Numbered from the stretch's first letter, positions 28,000 through 38,138 are shown. The stretch is 64,000 nucleotides of DNA from Paradesertivirga superstes (GCF_037622515.1 NZ_JBBJCN010000003.1:1-64000), one strand, 5' to 3'. The notes: generated from the sequence alone by a model not told the origin. A program made the numbers and translations.

Positions 28000-30900
28000 T
28001 TAAAAATTAAGATTCAGCCCAAAAACAAAAGACCGGGCTCGGGGGTAAGCTCCGAAATCCATCCCGATAGTGGGAAATTTTTGGGTATTGAAATTCTCAT
28101 TAGAGCTTACTTCCGGATCGAGTCCGCTATAACCGGTTATGGTGAGTAAATTATAAATACTGCCGTATAGATATAGTTTACTCAGCTTAACTTTTGACAG
28201 GAGCGATTTGGGAAGGCTGTATCCTAAAGTAAGTGTGTTTAAGCGAAGGAATGAACCATCTTCAATCCCCAGACTTGAGGTAGGACCGCCTTCACTGTAT
28301 GCCAGGGGTAAAGTTGCCTTAACATTGGCTGCATTTAGCTGCTCAGGGGTATTTAGCCTCACAAGCTGTCCATTGACAACATCGTAAATTTTATAGGCAT
28401 CGTTCAAAATCGCGAGCTTATTTTCATAAACACCCGCTTCTTTCGGTCCGAATAATGTCGCCAGTTTAGTTACATTATAAACATCATTGCCATAACTCCA
28501 GTTGAAATTTATCCCTAAATCGAAGTTTTTATACCCTACATCAAAATTTAAACCACCAGTGTGAAGCGGGGCCATTTTCCCAATCACAGCAATATCCTTA
28601 TCGTCAATCTTGCCACTATTATCCAGATCTTGAAATTTCGGAAGTCCTGGATATGCAGTTTGTCCGGCAGGGCGATTGGCGGCACTCAGTCCATGAACAA
28701 TGCCCATAAAATTACCAAGGTCGGCCACCCCACTCTTGAGTGTGTATAAGCCATTGTTGTAAGTAAAATCCTCGGGGGTATAAAATCGCTCATAAATCAA
28801 GCCCCTAACTAGGCCAACCGGATTGTCCTGCATCAGGATATAATCAGAAACCGGGTATGTTCCGGCACTATTCCAATTTGTTCCATAAAGCCCCGTTATA
28901 TTAGGAGCGAGGTTATCGATATTACTTTTGTTAAAATTAATATTACCCCCGGCACTAACCCTCCAATCATTGGTTTTTAAAACTGTTCCTGTAAGAGAAA
29001 GTTCGACCCCTTTGTTGCTGGTTTGACCGACATTTTTAGTAGTACCAACAAAGCCGGTGATTCCGGGAATCGGGATATCTGTTAACAAATCCTTGGTAGA
29101 ATTCCAATATAGGTCAACAGTACCCGACAATCGATTTCCTAACAAACCAAAATCGGTCCCGATATTACGGGTAATAGTTGTTTCCCATTTCAAATCAGGA
29201 TTGGCTAGCCTGTCCCTTACCAGATATGCCGACTGACGTTGGTGGTTAACAGCATATTGAAATCTTTGATCTGTTACAGAGCCCCAGGTTTGGGTCCATG
29301 AGCTAGGATCAATTCTATCATTACCCGCTTCGCCATAAGACACCCTAAGCTTTAAATTGTCTAACCAGGTAATATTCTGCATAAAAGGTTCGTCTGATAC
29401 TCTCCATGCGAAAGCTGCAGCCGGGAAATATCCCCATTTATTATTAGGAGCAAATGTAGAGGAAGCGTCTGCACGAAATGTCAGCGTAAATAGATAACGG
29501 TCAAGTAAGGAGTAATTTGCCCGTCCAAAGAAGGATTGCATACGGTTAGGGAAATCAACCGAAGAAGAAAACAATGCCGAACCAACTGTTGCATCATATT
29601 GGTTGATTTGGGCAAAAGCGGTTTCTTTATCAAAGTTTGCCGGGAAACGGTTTGCCTGTACAGAAAGGTTAGTTCCTCCTGAATTGGCAACTTCCTGGCC
29701 TGCTAATAAATTTAACTTATTCGATTCATTAATGTTAAACTCATAGTTTAATGTATTTGTCCACCGTGTATTCCAACTATCAGTTTTGCGATAGTCTGCT
29801 GCACCAGCATGAAGTTTTCTACTGGTTGCATCTTCGATATAATTATTATAAACAGCTCCTGACCAGTATTGTCTTTGACCCCAGGTGCCGCTTAAACTAA
29901 AATCAGTATGATATGTTAATCCTTTAATAATCCCCCAATTCAAAGACGTTATCGCCACCGCATTTTGATTTTTATTATATGGTTCATAGTCTCCGATACG
30001 AGCAACAGGACTGTAAGTATCCCACATCGAACTTTTTCCGTACTGTTCTATATTACCTGTCCTAACCGCATTGAGATCTCCTAAAACGTGAGCTGTTGCA
30101 ATCGGACGGAAACGATAAGAAGTAGATAGCAAAGATCCGGCACCGCTGGTTGTTCCCTCATCTCCAAGTGTAGGGGTACGTGTATAACGGGTATTCAAAT
30201 CAAAGCTTAGGTTTTCAAAGATTTTTTGACTAAGCTTAAATGCTGCATTTGCACGTTTGTAATAGGAGTTTATCTTCATTCCCTGATCATCGGTATAGCT
30301 AGCCGAAAACAGTATTTTTGTTTTGTCTGTCCCGCCCGTTAAGGTTAATGCGTGATTCATGGATGTAGACTCATTATATACTTCTCTTTGAATGTCGTCT
30401 GAGGCTAAGTTTCGGTAACTTTCAATGCCCCCTGTATTTGTACCCGCATTGGCCCCGAGGCCATAATATTTCTCAAAAGGCGTTTGATAAGCAACGCCAT
30501 TAGCTGCCGCGTTGGCCCACACATATTTTAGATAATCATATGGATTCAGAGATTCGAGGTAATTAGTTGGTGTATTAAACTTCACATAGCTGGTATAACT
30601 AACGGTTGTTTTTCCGGCTTTTGCTCCTTTAGTAGTAACAAGAACGACGCCATTAGCCCCCCTGGCTCCATAAATAGCAGTAGATGATGCATCCTTCAAT
30701 ACATCAACGCTTTCAATCTGATCACCGGAAACATCTGCCAAATTGCCCGGAATTCCATCGATAAGAATTAAAGGCTGGTTGGTTTGTGATATTGAGCCTC
30801 CACCACGAATACGAATGGCAATATCTGCACCAGGCCGGCCGTCTTGCGCAGTGACTTTTACTCCGGGTAATTTTCCTTGCATGGCTTGCGCAATATTGGG

Positions 30901-31371
30901 AACCGGGGTAGCAGCGATATCCTGACCACTAACCGATGCTACTGAGCCAGTCAGATCCCGTCTTTTCACAGCGCCATAGCCGATAATAACTACCTCGTTT
31001 AAACTATTCTGACTATCCTTCATCGTGACATCAATAGTTGTACGATTACTGATTTTAACTTCGCTGGTGGCGTATCCTATAAAAGAAAACACGAGAGTGC
31101 CCTCGGTGTTGTTAACTTTTATAGCATAACGGCCCTGTATATCTGTGACAGTTCCCTTCGATGTACCCTTAATGATTATGTTAACGCCCGGCAAGGTTTG
31201 TCCGCTATCGTCACGAACGGTACCATTTACCGTCTTATCTGTCTGTTGCGCAAAGATTTGCGAGGCCGTGATGAGAACCAAAACGACACCGAGGAAAATG
31301 CGCCGATTAGAAAGTTGGATTATTTGTCGCCAGTGCCTGGCGTCTAATAACAGTTGAGTAAAGAAATTCAT
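28000..31371 (-). CDS. SusC/RagA-family TonB-dependent transporter (enzyme-free pair)
   Basis: A 1123-aa outer-membrane transporter. The signal region ends near residue 42 (ASQIFAQQ) after a long hydrophilic N-terminus. A carboxypeptidase-D-like domain follows (VNGTVRDDSGQTLPGVNIII), then the Ton box region (NEVVIIGYGAVKRRDLTGSV), the plug (VLKDASSTAIYGARGANGVV) and a barrel ending in SFVFGLNLNF. There is no STN domain. It is the first gene of a two-gene transcript with susD. The leader has TAAACCTA (31380-31387) and tandem TTTATAAA segments just upstream. Regulation may come from the AraC/kinase cluster beyond susD, which is inference from proximity only. Confidence 0.95.
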   Translation of the reverse strand: MNFFTQLLLDARHWRQIIQLSNRRIFLGVVLVLITASQIFAQQTDKTVNGTVRDDSGQTLPGVNIIIKGTSKGTVTDIQGRYAIKVNNTEGTLVFSFIGYATSEVKISNRTTIDVTMKDSQNSLNEVVIIGYGAVKRRDLTGSVASVSGQDIAATPVPNIAQAMQGKLPGVKVTAQDGRPGADIAIRIRGGGSISQTNQPLILIDGIPGNLADVSGDQIESVDVLKDASSTAIYGARGANGVVLVTTKGAKAGKTTVSYTSYVKFNTPTNYLESLNPYDYLKYVWANAAANGVAYQTPFEKYYGLGANAGTNTGGIESYRNLASDDIQREVYNESTSMNHALTLTGGTDKTKILFSASYTDDQGMKINSYYKRANAAFKLSQKIFENLSFDLNTRYTRTPTLGDEGTTSGAGSLLSTSYRFRPIATAHVLGDLNAVRTGNIEQYGKSSMWDTYSPVARIGDYEPYNKNQNAVAITSLNWGIIKGLTYHTDFSLSGTWGQRQYWSGAVYNNYIEDATSRKLHAGAADYRKTDSWNTRWTNTLNYEFNINESNKLNLLAGQEVANSGGTNLSVQANRFPANFDKETAFAQINQYDATVGSALFSSSVDFPNRMQSFFGRANYSLLDRYLFTLTFRADASSTFAPNNKWGYFPAAAFAWRVSDEPFMQNITWLDNLKLRVSYGEAGNDRIDPSSWTQTWGSVTDQRFQYAVNHQRQSAYLVRDRLANPDLKWETTITRNIGTDFGLLGNRLSGTVDLYWNSTKDLLTDIPIPGITGFVGTTKNVGQTSNKGVELSLTGTVLKTNDWRVSAGGNINFNKSNIDNLAPNITGLYGTNWNSAGTYPVSDYILMQDNPVGLVRGLIYERFYTPEDFTYNNGLYTLKSGVADLGNFMGIVHGLSAANRPAGQTAYPGLPKFQDLDNSGKIDDKDIAVIGKMAPLHTGGLNFDVGYKNFDLGINFNWSYGNDVYNVTKLATLFGPKEAGVYENKLAILNDAYKIYDVVNGQLVRLNTPEQLNAANVKATLPLAYSEGGPTSSLGIEDGSFLRLNTLTLGYSLPKSLLSKVKLSKLYLYGSIYNLLTITGYSGLDPEVSSNENFNTQKFPTIGMDFGAYPRARSFVFGLNLNF

Positions 31372-31947
31372 AATTAACTTAGGTTTATAAAAGGTTTATA
31401 AAAAAGGTCTGGCAGCTGCCTTGGGTCAGAGCTCCGCGTTCATAAGTAATGTATGCGTAGATAGGGTAACAATTCGGATTGATTATTAACTCCGCCGACC
31501 CATTCGCTTTTTAAGGTGATAGCCAAAGGCCACATCAAAAGCGGCATGGAAAAAAAGTAACGCTTTTTTCATAAAGTTAATTTATAGAGCCGGCAATTGG
31601 TTCCGGCAAGGTTAATAATTTGGTTATAACGATGGGTCGCTAAGACTAACAATCGAATCTCATCGTAATACAAAGTTAACCAAAATAGTGTTGAATCTGG
31701 GTCAAAATTTGACCGAAAAGGTTTAAAATTTGATTTCGTATAGCTCACATGATCGCCTCCCATATTGCATTAATTTCTTATTATAAACTGGGCTCGAACC
31801 AGCGACCCTCAGAAAATAGTTCTATCTATCTACTGCCCAACACGCACTTCCCATATTCACCGAGTCTGTCATTTATAAGCATATGACAAACCCATTAATA
31901 ATAGAGTACACGAATATCAATCACGTGGTAATGTCCGGTGGATTATT
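31372..31947. other. Intergenic region with tRNA-Asn fragment
   Basis: 575 bp between susC (starting leftward) and the end of the esterase gene of locus C. No reading frame is convincing. Its main content is the 23-bp copy of the tRNA-Asn T-arm region listed separately; the remainder shows no repeat or hairpin I trust. Confidence 0.6.
31788..31810 (-). repeat. 23-bp duplicate of tRNA-Asn segment, possible att site
   Basis: These 23 bases are identical to 54364-54386, the variable loop and T-arm of tRNA-Asn (core GGGCTCGAACCAGCGACC). One mismatch and two additional matches lie on the left side. The identity does not continue into the acceptor stem or the anticodon arm, so this is not a tRNA gene. 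It is a candidate attachment core or the scar of an earlier integration. Confidence 0.6.
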
Positions 31948-32946
31948 CTAATTAGCTGGGTTAGCGACAAAAATTTTATTCAAAAAATCCCCCATATATT
32001 GTACTGATTCATCGACCCATGGATGAAATAACCAAAATGGATGAACTTTAACGTTGAATTTATAAACCTCATTATAAACTCCCCATTCTTTAAGCTGCCC
32101 GCATAACTCGTCCTGACCTGCATGGAATCTCGAAAACCCACTATTCAGGAAGAGCATAGGAACCATTTTTTCATTTGCCCAATATGCCGGTGAAGCTTCT
32201 TTCCAGATTGCTGGTTTCTCAACATAGGAGCCGCCCAACCACTCAACATCAGGCGAGTTCTTTGCCCGCTCTAAATTAAGAGATGCCGGAGCCAAAAAAT
32301 TTATGACGCCATCTATGTCAATAGCGGCCTGAACAGAACTAGAATGAATTTCGTTTCCCATGTTTCCTTCAAAATATTTAATACCGTTGGTAGCAGCGAC
32401 AAGTGCGGCCAATTGACCTCCCGCCGAACATCCTGATATCGCTATTTTGTCCGAATCAATATTATATGTTGAAGCATTTGCTCTGATCCAACGTATCGCA
32501 GCCTTAATGTTATGAACCGCAGCAGGATATTTTGCTTCAAGAGAAAGCTGATATTCTACCGGTATAGTAACAAACCCTTTGGCGGCAATCATTTGTGCCA
32601 TTGGCACCTGCATTGATTTTTCGCCCGAACGCCAGCCTCCTCCATGGATCATAATTAATGCGGGATATTTTCCGCTCTTTCTTGGCTGAAATAAATCTAG
32701 ATGTAGCTCGCGTTTTCCGTACGGCGTTTGAGGCAAAACAGCATAAACAAGATTACGGTAAGCTTTAACATTATCCGGAACTGAGTCAATAGCAGGACTG
32801 ATATAAGGGAACTGCTTTTTCACCTGACTATAGACCCGCGCAACATTATAGGAAGTGTCTTTAGGAAATTTACTTTCCAACTGGGAAAAAGCATCGGCAG
32901 TTAGCCCTAAAATAGAAAGATTAAGAAGTAATATTTTTAATTTCAT
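31948..32946 (-). CDS. Alpha/beta-hydrolase esterase, exported
   Basis: A 332-aa exported esterase of the BD-FAE/acetyl-esterase type. The signal peptide ends near residue 21 (ADAFSQ). The oxyanion motif HGGG lies at 101-104, the nucleophile Ser174 in ISGCSAGGQ, and a catalytic His candidate in VKVHPFWLFHPW. It is the last gene of the susC-susD-esterase transcript of locus C, separated from susD by a strong hairpin. With two rhamnogalacturonan acetylesterases nearby it probably removes acetyl (or methyl/feruloyl) esters from pectin pieces; the exact ester is not decidable from sequence. Confidence 0.85.
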   Translation of the reverse strand: MKLKILLLNLSILGLTADAFSQLESKFPKDTSYNVARVYSQVKKQFPYISPAIDSVPDNVKAYRNLVYAVLPQTPYGKRELHLDLFQPRKSGKYPALIMIHGGGWRSGEKSMQVPMAQMIAAKGFVTIPVEYQLSLEAKYPAAVHNIKAAIRWIRANASTYNIDSDKIAISGCSAGGQLAALVAATNGIKYFEGNMGNEIHSSSVQAAIDIDGVINFLAPASLNLERAKNSPDVEWLGGSYVEKPAIWKEASPAYWANEKMVPMLFLNSGFSRFHAGQDELCGQLKEWGVYNEVYKFNVKVHPFWLFHPWVDESVQYMGDFLNKIFVANPAN

Positions 32947-32965
32947 AGTATGCCTTTAAACACAA

Positions 32966-33000
32966 GGATAAGAAGACTGCGCATCGCAGCCTTCTTATCC
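32966..33000 (-). terminator. Intercistronic hairpin between susD and esterase
   Basis: GGATAAGAAG-CTGCG pairs with CGCAG-CTTCTTATCC across one A/C mismatch, loop CAT. It fills most of the 59-bp gap. The minus-strand tail (TTGTGTTT) is only partly T-rich, so readthrough into the esterase gene is likely. Confidence 0.7.
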
Positions 33001-33005
33001 ATTAT

Positions 33006-34685
33006 TTAGTTATATCCGGGATTCTGAGTAAACTCGCTTTTATTCTGGATCACGTCAATTTCAACCTGAGGTATCGGCCTTAAATTGTGATAAGACTTTA
33101 CTGTTGCAGCAGCCTCTGGGTTATATTTATTAAGGCGCTCAACTAATTTGCCCGTTCTTTTAAGGTCAAACCACCGAAGCTGTTCTCCTGCCAGTTCTCT
33201 TGCTCTTTCATCCAAAATAAAATCGAGTGTAATATCGCCTGCAGCCACTTTAAAATCCTGGTACTTGCCAGGCAATGCCGCTCTTTGTCTTAATGCATTT
33301 ACGAAGTCAGCAGCGGCCGCGTTATTGTTTAATTTCATGCTTGCTTCAGCCGCAATTAGGTACATCTCTGCCAATCGGAACACGAAAGCATCACGTTTAC
33401 TCATATGCTCACCTCTGTCTGCTCTGGTTGGATCGGCAAACTTATTTAATTGAACATAGCGACTCCGGTCACCTTTAACCCGACCATCGGCTTCGTAGAC
33501 ATCGTTTATATCGTAAATCATATATTTCTTTGTCTGTCTTACTGCCGGTGACACAACATTCTTTGTTGCGAAAAGAATTGTATCTCCTATTTTAATTCCT
33601 GCCGGTAAAGATTTTGGCTCATTAGCCCACCATGCCGTTCTGAAAGTTCCGGAGTAGCGGGAATCTTTGGTTTCGTCATAAAGACTTAGCAGATATCTGG
33701 ATGGTAAAAACTGATTAAGAGGACGTCCGTTTTCAATATCCCAGTCAAAGCCGGGAGAACCGAAATTCATCATACAGAAAACAGCGTGTCCGTGATGTCC
33801 ACCTTCCCAAAGATAGAAATAACCCAGATCATCAACTCTTCCATAGTCATTTAATAAGGCACTAGATGAGTAATTTACGTACCAAACAACCTCCTTATTA
33901 GTATTGCCGTTGCTGTTAGCCATTTTCCATAAGTCAGCATAGTTGGTCATCAGAGAAAAACCATAGTTATTGATTACGCTATTCGCAGATGCCAGAGCCT
34001 CTGCATTCATGCCTCTTGTTAAGTACAGACGTGCCAGAAATGCATCAACGGCCGGAAGGGTAATCCTGCCGCCCTGCGGGGTAACAACTCCTTTTAGATT
34101 AGTTTTGGCCACATCAAGGTCCGCGAAAATCAACTTGTAGATTTCATCCACAGATGACCTGGTAGAGGTAGTTTCAGGCCCTTCAGTTTCCTTGGTTCGC
34201 AATGGTATAGAGCCGAAAGTTTCTACCAGATGATAATAGTAAAAAGCTCGTAAAAACCTAACTTCTCCTTCACGCAATGTCTTGATGTTGGGAGACAATG
34301 GCGACTCTGGCAATCTGCTGATTGCTGCATTACAGGCATTTATACCTTTGTAAAACCCTTTCCAGGCATGAATAAACCCCGGGTCAGCTCCTTGCAAACT
34401 TTTCGTATACTCGTGATACTGAGTGTAGCCGCCTCCCCAGCCTCCTCTTAAAATTTCGTCTGTACCTGCTTCTGTTAGTAAGTAGCCGATCATCTTACCA
34501 TACCATATCCTGGTTGGAGCATAACAGCCGTTAACCAGGCTTTCCATGCCTTCCGGCGTTTTGTAAAATACATCTGCAGTGACGTTGCTACTGTTAGTTT
34601 CTTCCAGAAAATCGTTGCAAGAGAAGAGAACCAGCGAACAAAGAAGCAGTAGTTTATATCTAAAATTTTTGATGAAATTTTCCAT
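33006..34685 (-). CDS. SusD/RagB-family lipoprotein (pectin locus C)
   Basis: A 559-aa glycan-binding lipoprotein with lipobox LFSC (Cys23). It shows the helical block REGEVRFLRAFYYYHLVETFG and the C-terminal signature FRLAEMYLIAAEASMKL followed by DERARELAGEQLRWFDLKRTG. It follows its STN-type SusC by 24 bases. The neighbouring acetylesterases and GH28 remnant suggest pectic or rhamnogalacturonan oligosaccharides as ligand; that is inferred from context. Confidence 0.95.
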   Translation of the reverse strand: MENFIKNFRYKLLLLCSLVLFSCNDFLEETNSSNVTADVFYKTPEGMESLVNGCYAPTRIWYGKMIGYLLTEAGTDEILRGGWGGGYTQYHEYTKSLQGADPGFIHAWKGFYKGINACNAAISRLPESPLSPNIKTLREGEVRFLRAFYYYHLVETFGSIPLRTKETEGPETTSTRSSVDEIYKLIFADLDVAKTNLKGVVTPQGGRITLPAVDAFLARLYLTRGMNAEALASANSVINNYGFSLMTNYADLWKMANSNGNTNKEVVWYVNYSSSALLNDYGRVDDLGYFYLWEGGHHGHAVFCMMNFGSPGFDWDIENGRPLNQFLPSRYLLSLYDETKDSRYSGTFRTAWWANEPKSLPAGIKIGDTILFATKNVVSPAVRQTKKYMIYDINDVYEADGRVKGDRSRYVQLNKFADPTRADRGEHMSKRDAFVFRLAEMYLIAAEASMKLNNNAAAADFVNALRQRAALPGKYQDFKVAAGDITLDFILDERARELAGEQLRWFDLKRTGKLVERLNKYNPEAAATVKSYHNLRPIPQVEIDVIQNKSEFTQNPGYN

Positions 34686-34709
34686 TTGTCTTATTGTTGA
34701 GGTGAAACA

Positions 34710-37700
34710 CTATAATCCTAAATTAATTCCGAATACGAGTTGTCTGGTCAACGGGAAGTCGGCAGAGCCACCTCGCTCAGGATCATAATTGTCCATCTTG
34801 CTAAATGTGAAATAATTTTTTGCCGTGAGGTATAACTGGCCGTTGACCGGAAACTTGCTGAACATCGTTTTCGGCAGTTTGTAGCTCAGTCTTACATCCT
34901 TTATTTTAAGAAATGATCCATCAATATATCGTAGAGTAGACAGATACTGATCATCATGTCCTACCCAAGGTCTTGGATACGCATTTGTCGGGTTTTCCGG
35001 GGTCCAGTAATCAACCTGAGATGTATTGAATATTCCACCAGTATAATAAGACCCTAAGTAATCACTATTTATCATTTGACCTACTCGCGCATAGATCAGC
35101 ACTGATAATGCGAAGTTTTTGTAACCGAAATTATTAGTCATCCCGGCAGTCCATTCAGGAGATCTTTGTCCTAAAATAATTCGATCATCAGTTGCGGTTA
35201 TCTTACCGTCGTTGTTTTGGTCTCGCACCTTAATTTCGCCAGGAACTTTTCCAAATTTGGCGGCATCGGCCTTTTCACTAGTTTGCCAGATACCTGTTTT
35301 CTCATAATCATACAAGATATTGATCGGACTTCCGACAAACCATCCCTTCGATACATCGTTACCACCTACACTTAGAGCAACAATTTTTTCTTTGAACGTT
35401 GCAAAATTTACATCAGTAGACCAGCTAAAGCTTTTGCGCGACATGATAGTTCCGGATAGAACCACATCAATCCCGTTAGTCTCGGTCTTTCCAACATTTG
35501 CGATGATCGAATTAAATCCAGTTAACGAAGGAAGAATTCTTTCCATTAACAAATCGTTTGTTTTCGTTTTATAAATATCTACAGATCCGGTGAGCCTGTT
35601 ATTGAAAAAGCCAAAATCAAGTCCGCCGTTTAAAGTAGCAGTCTTTTCCCAACCCAGCTCCTTATTTGCAACTTGCTTTGGAAGATACCCGAAGGCGGCG
35701 GTTTCGTCAAAAGAGAACGCAATCCTGTTCAAGCCTCCATTGGTTTGATAGGGTTGAATTGCGCTGTTACCCGAAATTCCATAACTGGTTCTAAACTTCA
35801 GATCAGACAGGGCCTCAAATCCAGACAAAAAAGATTCTTGCTTGATGCGCCAGGCCAGGGCAACAGATGGAAAGTACGCCCACTTATTACCCTCGGCTAA
35901 AACTGAGGCACCATCAGCACGCAGTGAAGCAGTTAACAGGTATTTGTCATTAAACTTATAGTTTAGCCGGCCGAAAAATGAGTTAAGTGAGCTTTCAACC
36001 AGATTGCTTCTTGTAACAACATCACGGGCGTTAGCCCCCAGATTGTAGAAAAGCGCGGTTGAATACGGCTGATCTTTCCCTTCTCCTCCGAAAGAAACAG
36101 AGCGGTTACTTATCATACTGTTTCCAAGCATTAGATTTAAAGCATGCTTCTTTAGATCGAAATTGTAATTCATTACGTTCTCCCAGGTCCAGCTTCTGCC
36201 TTTATTGTCGTTTATAAGCGACCTTGAAAACCCCCCATTTCCACCAGCCAGGCTTGTGTTATTACCTTCGAAAATCCCTTGTTGTGAATTGTTTAGATCT
36301 ACTCCAAAATTTGACCTGAAAGAAAGCTTTTTCAATACATTCCATTCAGCAAAACCTACCATAAAAACTCTCGAGCTGGTAGTATTATTTGAATAGTTAT
36401 CGGTGCTTTCGTCCATTAACGGATTTATATCAAGATTAGCTGGCCAGGGATATTTGTTGATCGAGCCATCCTCGTTGTACGGCAAGCCGATTGGCAGAGC
36501 CTTTGAAACCGTCCAGAAACTTGTATTTCTCCTTTCCTGCTTTGATGAGTTGAAATTAAGAATCGTGCCTATTTTTAAGGCTTTAGTAATTTGATGATCT
36601 AGATTAAGATGTTGAACAAATCGGTTCAGCTCATCATGTTTTAATAAACCCTTTTCTTTGAAATATTCAGAGGATAGCCTGAACCTTGTTTTTTCATTAC
36701 CTGCTGAAACAGCTATATGATTGCTCCAAACTGAGCCGTCATGCAACAGAATGTCTGCCCAATCTGTATCGATACCCTTGTTGATGTTATCGAGCTTTGC
36801 CCCAAAAATGGTAGCATCACCTGGTACAGGTTTATTGGTATTTTCAGCCAGAGCCCTGTGCGCCTCACGTGTTATAGCTACATATTGGCTGGTATTGGAA
36901 GCATAGGGATAATCGGAAAGAGTATTTAAACCGTAATAATTATTAAACTCAACTTTAGTTTTTCCGTTCTTGCCGGCTTTGGTGGTAATCAAGATAATGC
37001 CGTTAGCCCCTCTGGATCCATAAATAGCTGTTGACGAAGCATCTTTTAGCACTTCTATTGACTCAATATCATTAGGGTTGATGTCAATATATGATCCATA
37101 CTGAATACCATCAACGATAACCAGCGGACTATTTGACGCGTTTAAAGAGCGGTTACCTCTGATTGTAAAATTCATTCCTGCCCCTGTCTCGCCACTGCTT
37201 CTTGTAAGGTCCATACCTGCGACCTTTCCCTGCAGTGTCTCAAGAACGTTTGTAACGGGGGTAGAAGTAATTTGAGATTGCTTGACAGATACCACAGAGC
37301 CAGTAAGATCAGAGCGCTTAACTGTTCCGTATCCGACAACAACAACTTCACTTAAGTCTGATACCGATTCCTTCAACACTATATTGATATTTCTTTGGTT
37401 TGAAATCGGATATTCCAGCGTCATAAATCCGATAAATGAAAAAACCAGCACACCCTTGGGTTCAGAGATTTTAAGACTGAACTTACCGTTATTATCGGTT
37501 ACAGCATTTAAAAAGCTTCCCTTTAGTTTAACTGTTACTCCAGGCAACGGCTCAGCTTTTTCGTCAGTAACAATGCCGGTTATAGTTACATCCTCCCGCA
37601 CATTTGTGGCAATTTCCGGCTTCTTTGAAATTAATATTGTTTTATTATTGATAACGTAACGTACAGGTTGCCCTTGAAAAATATTATCGAGCACTTCAAG

Positions 37701-37979
37701 CAAATCTTGATTTTTAACCTCTATGCTTACTGACGGAAGCTGTTTAAAAGAAATATTATTGTACAGGAAATCATATCCGGTTTGTTTTCTGATCTGAGCC
37801 AGCACCTGTTTTAAAGGGGCGTTTTTTGCAGAAACACTTACATTCTGAGCAAAGGTTGCAGCTCGAATCTGCATGAAAGTAAGTGCGATTAAAACTAGGG
37901 TTAGTTTCATTTTCAGAATATAATGGTTCGGTATGACTGGCATAAACGGGCTAGTCAATCCAGGTATTTTTTTATACAT
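34710..37979 (-). CDS. SusC-family TonB-dependent transducer with STN domain (locus C)
   Basis: A 1089-aa outer-membrane transporter that also signals. After the hydrophobic export signal (LTLVLIALTFMQIRAATFAQ) an STN domain covers about residues 48-105 (APLKQVLAQIRKQTGYDFLY). This domain contacts the FecR anti-sigma factor in the periplasm. A carboxypeptidase-D-like domain (ITGIVTDEKAEPLPGVTVKL), the Ton box (SEVVVVGYGTVKRSDLTGSV), the plug (VLKDASSTAIYGSRGANGII) and a barrel ending in QLVFGINLGL follow. FecR lies 159 bases upstream on the same strand, in agreement. A 23-residue hydrophilic stretch before the signal is common in STN-type SusC proteins of this group; a start at MKLTLVLIA is possible. 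Confidence 0.95.
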   Translation of the reverse strand: MYKKIPGLTSPFMPVIPNHYILKMKLTLVLIALTFMQIRAATFAQNVSVSAKNAPLKQVLAQIRKQTGYDFLYNNISFKQLPSVSIEVKNQDLLEVLDNIFQGQPVRYVINNKTILISKKPEIATNVREDVTITGIVTDEKAEPLPGVTVKLKGSFLNAVTDNNGKFSLKISEPKGVLVFSFIGFMTLEYPISNQRNINIVLKESVSDLSEVVVVGYGTVKRSDLTGSVVSVKQSQITSTPVTNVLETLQGKVAGMDLTRSSGETGAGMNFTIRGNRSLNASNSPLVIVDGIQYGSYIDINPNDIESIEVLKDASSTAIYGSRGANGIILITTKAGKNGKTKVEFNNYYGLNTLSDYPYASNTSQYVAITREAHRALAENTNKPVPGDATIFGAKLDNINKGIDTDWADILLHDGSVWSNHIAVSAGNEKTRFRLSSEYFKEKGLLKHDELNRFVQHLNLDHQITKALKIGTILNFNSSKQERRNTSFWTVSKALPIGLPYNEDGSINKYPWPANLDINPLMDESTDNYSNNTTSSRVFMVGFAEWNVLKKLSFRSNFGVDLNNSQQGIFEGNNTSLAGGNGGFSRSLINDNKGRSWTWENVMNYNFDLKKHALNLMLGNSMISNRSVSFGGEGKDQPYSTALFYNLGANARDVVTRSNLVESSLNSFFGRLNYKFNDKYLLTASLRADGASVLAEGNKWAYFPSVALAWRIKQESFLSGFEALSDLKFRTSYGISGNSAIQPYQTNGGLNRIAFSFDETAAFGYLPKQVANKELGWEKTATLNGGLDFGFFNNRLTGSVDIYKTKTNDLLMERILPSLTGFNSIIANVGKTETNGIDVVLSGTIMSRKSFSWSTDVNFATFKEKIVALSVGGNDVSKGWFVGSPINILYDYEKTGIWQTSEKADAAKFGKVPGEIKVRDQNNDGKITATDDRIILGQRSPEWTAGMTNNFGYKNFALSVLIYARVGQMINSDYLGSYYTGGIFNTSQVDYWTPENPTNAYPRPWVGHDDQYLSTLRYIDGSFLKIKDVRLSYKLPKTMFSKFPVNGQLYLTAKNYFTFSKMDNYDPERGGSADFPLTRQLVFGINLGL

Positions 37980-38050
37980 TTGGATGTAGGTTTAATTAGT
38001 CTATTGTTAGTTGCAATGATTTAAAACCTGAACAGCTAATAGCTGAACTT

Positions 38051-38075
38051 CCGGGAGTGTTGGTAGCATTCCCGG
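38051..38075 (-). terminator. Hairpin between fecR and susC of locus C
   Basis: CCGGGAGTG (38051-38059) pairs with CATTCCCGG (38067-38075) through one G-T pair. It lies in the 159-bp gap and could end the fecR transcript or form part of the susC leader. There is no strong T-tract on the minus strand. Confidence 0.45.
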
Positions 38076-38138
38076 TTGGTTTATTTTAAGTAGGGCTCTT
38101 TTCTATTCTGTATCACTTAAATTAACATTTCTAGGTAA

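Noticed and set aside
31788..31810. A second tRNA gene at the tRNA-Asn-like sequence
   Set aside because: Only the variable loop and T-arm match. No acceptor stem, D arm or anticodon arm can be formed from the flanking bases.
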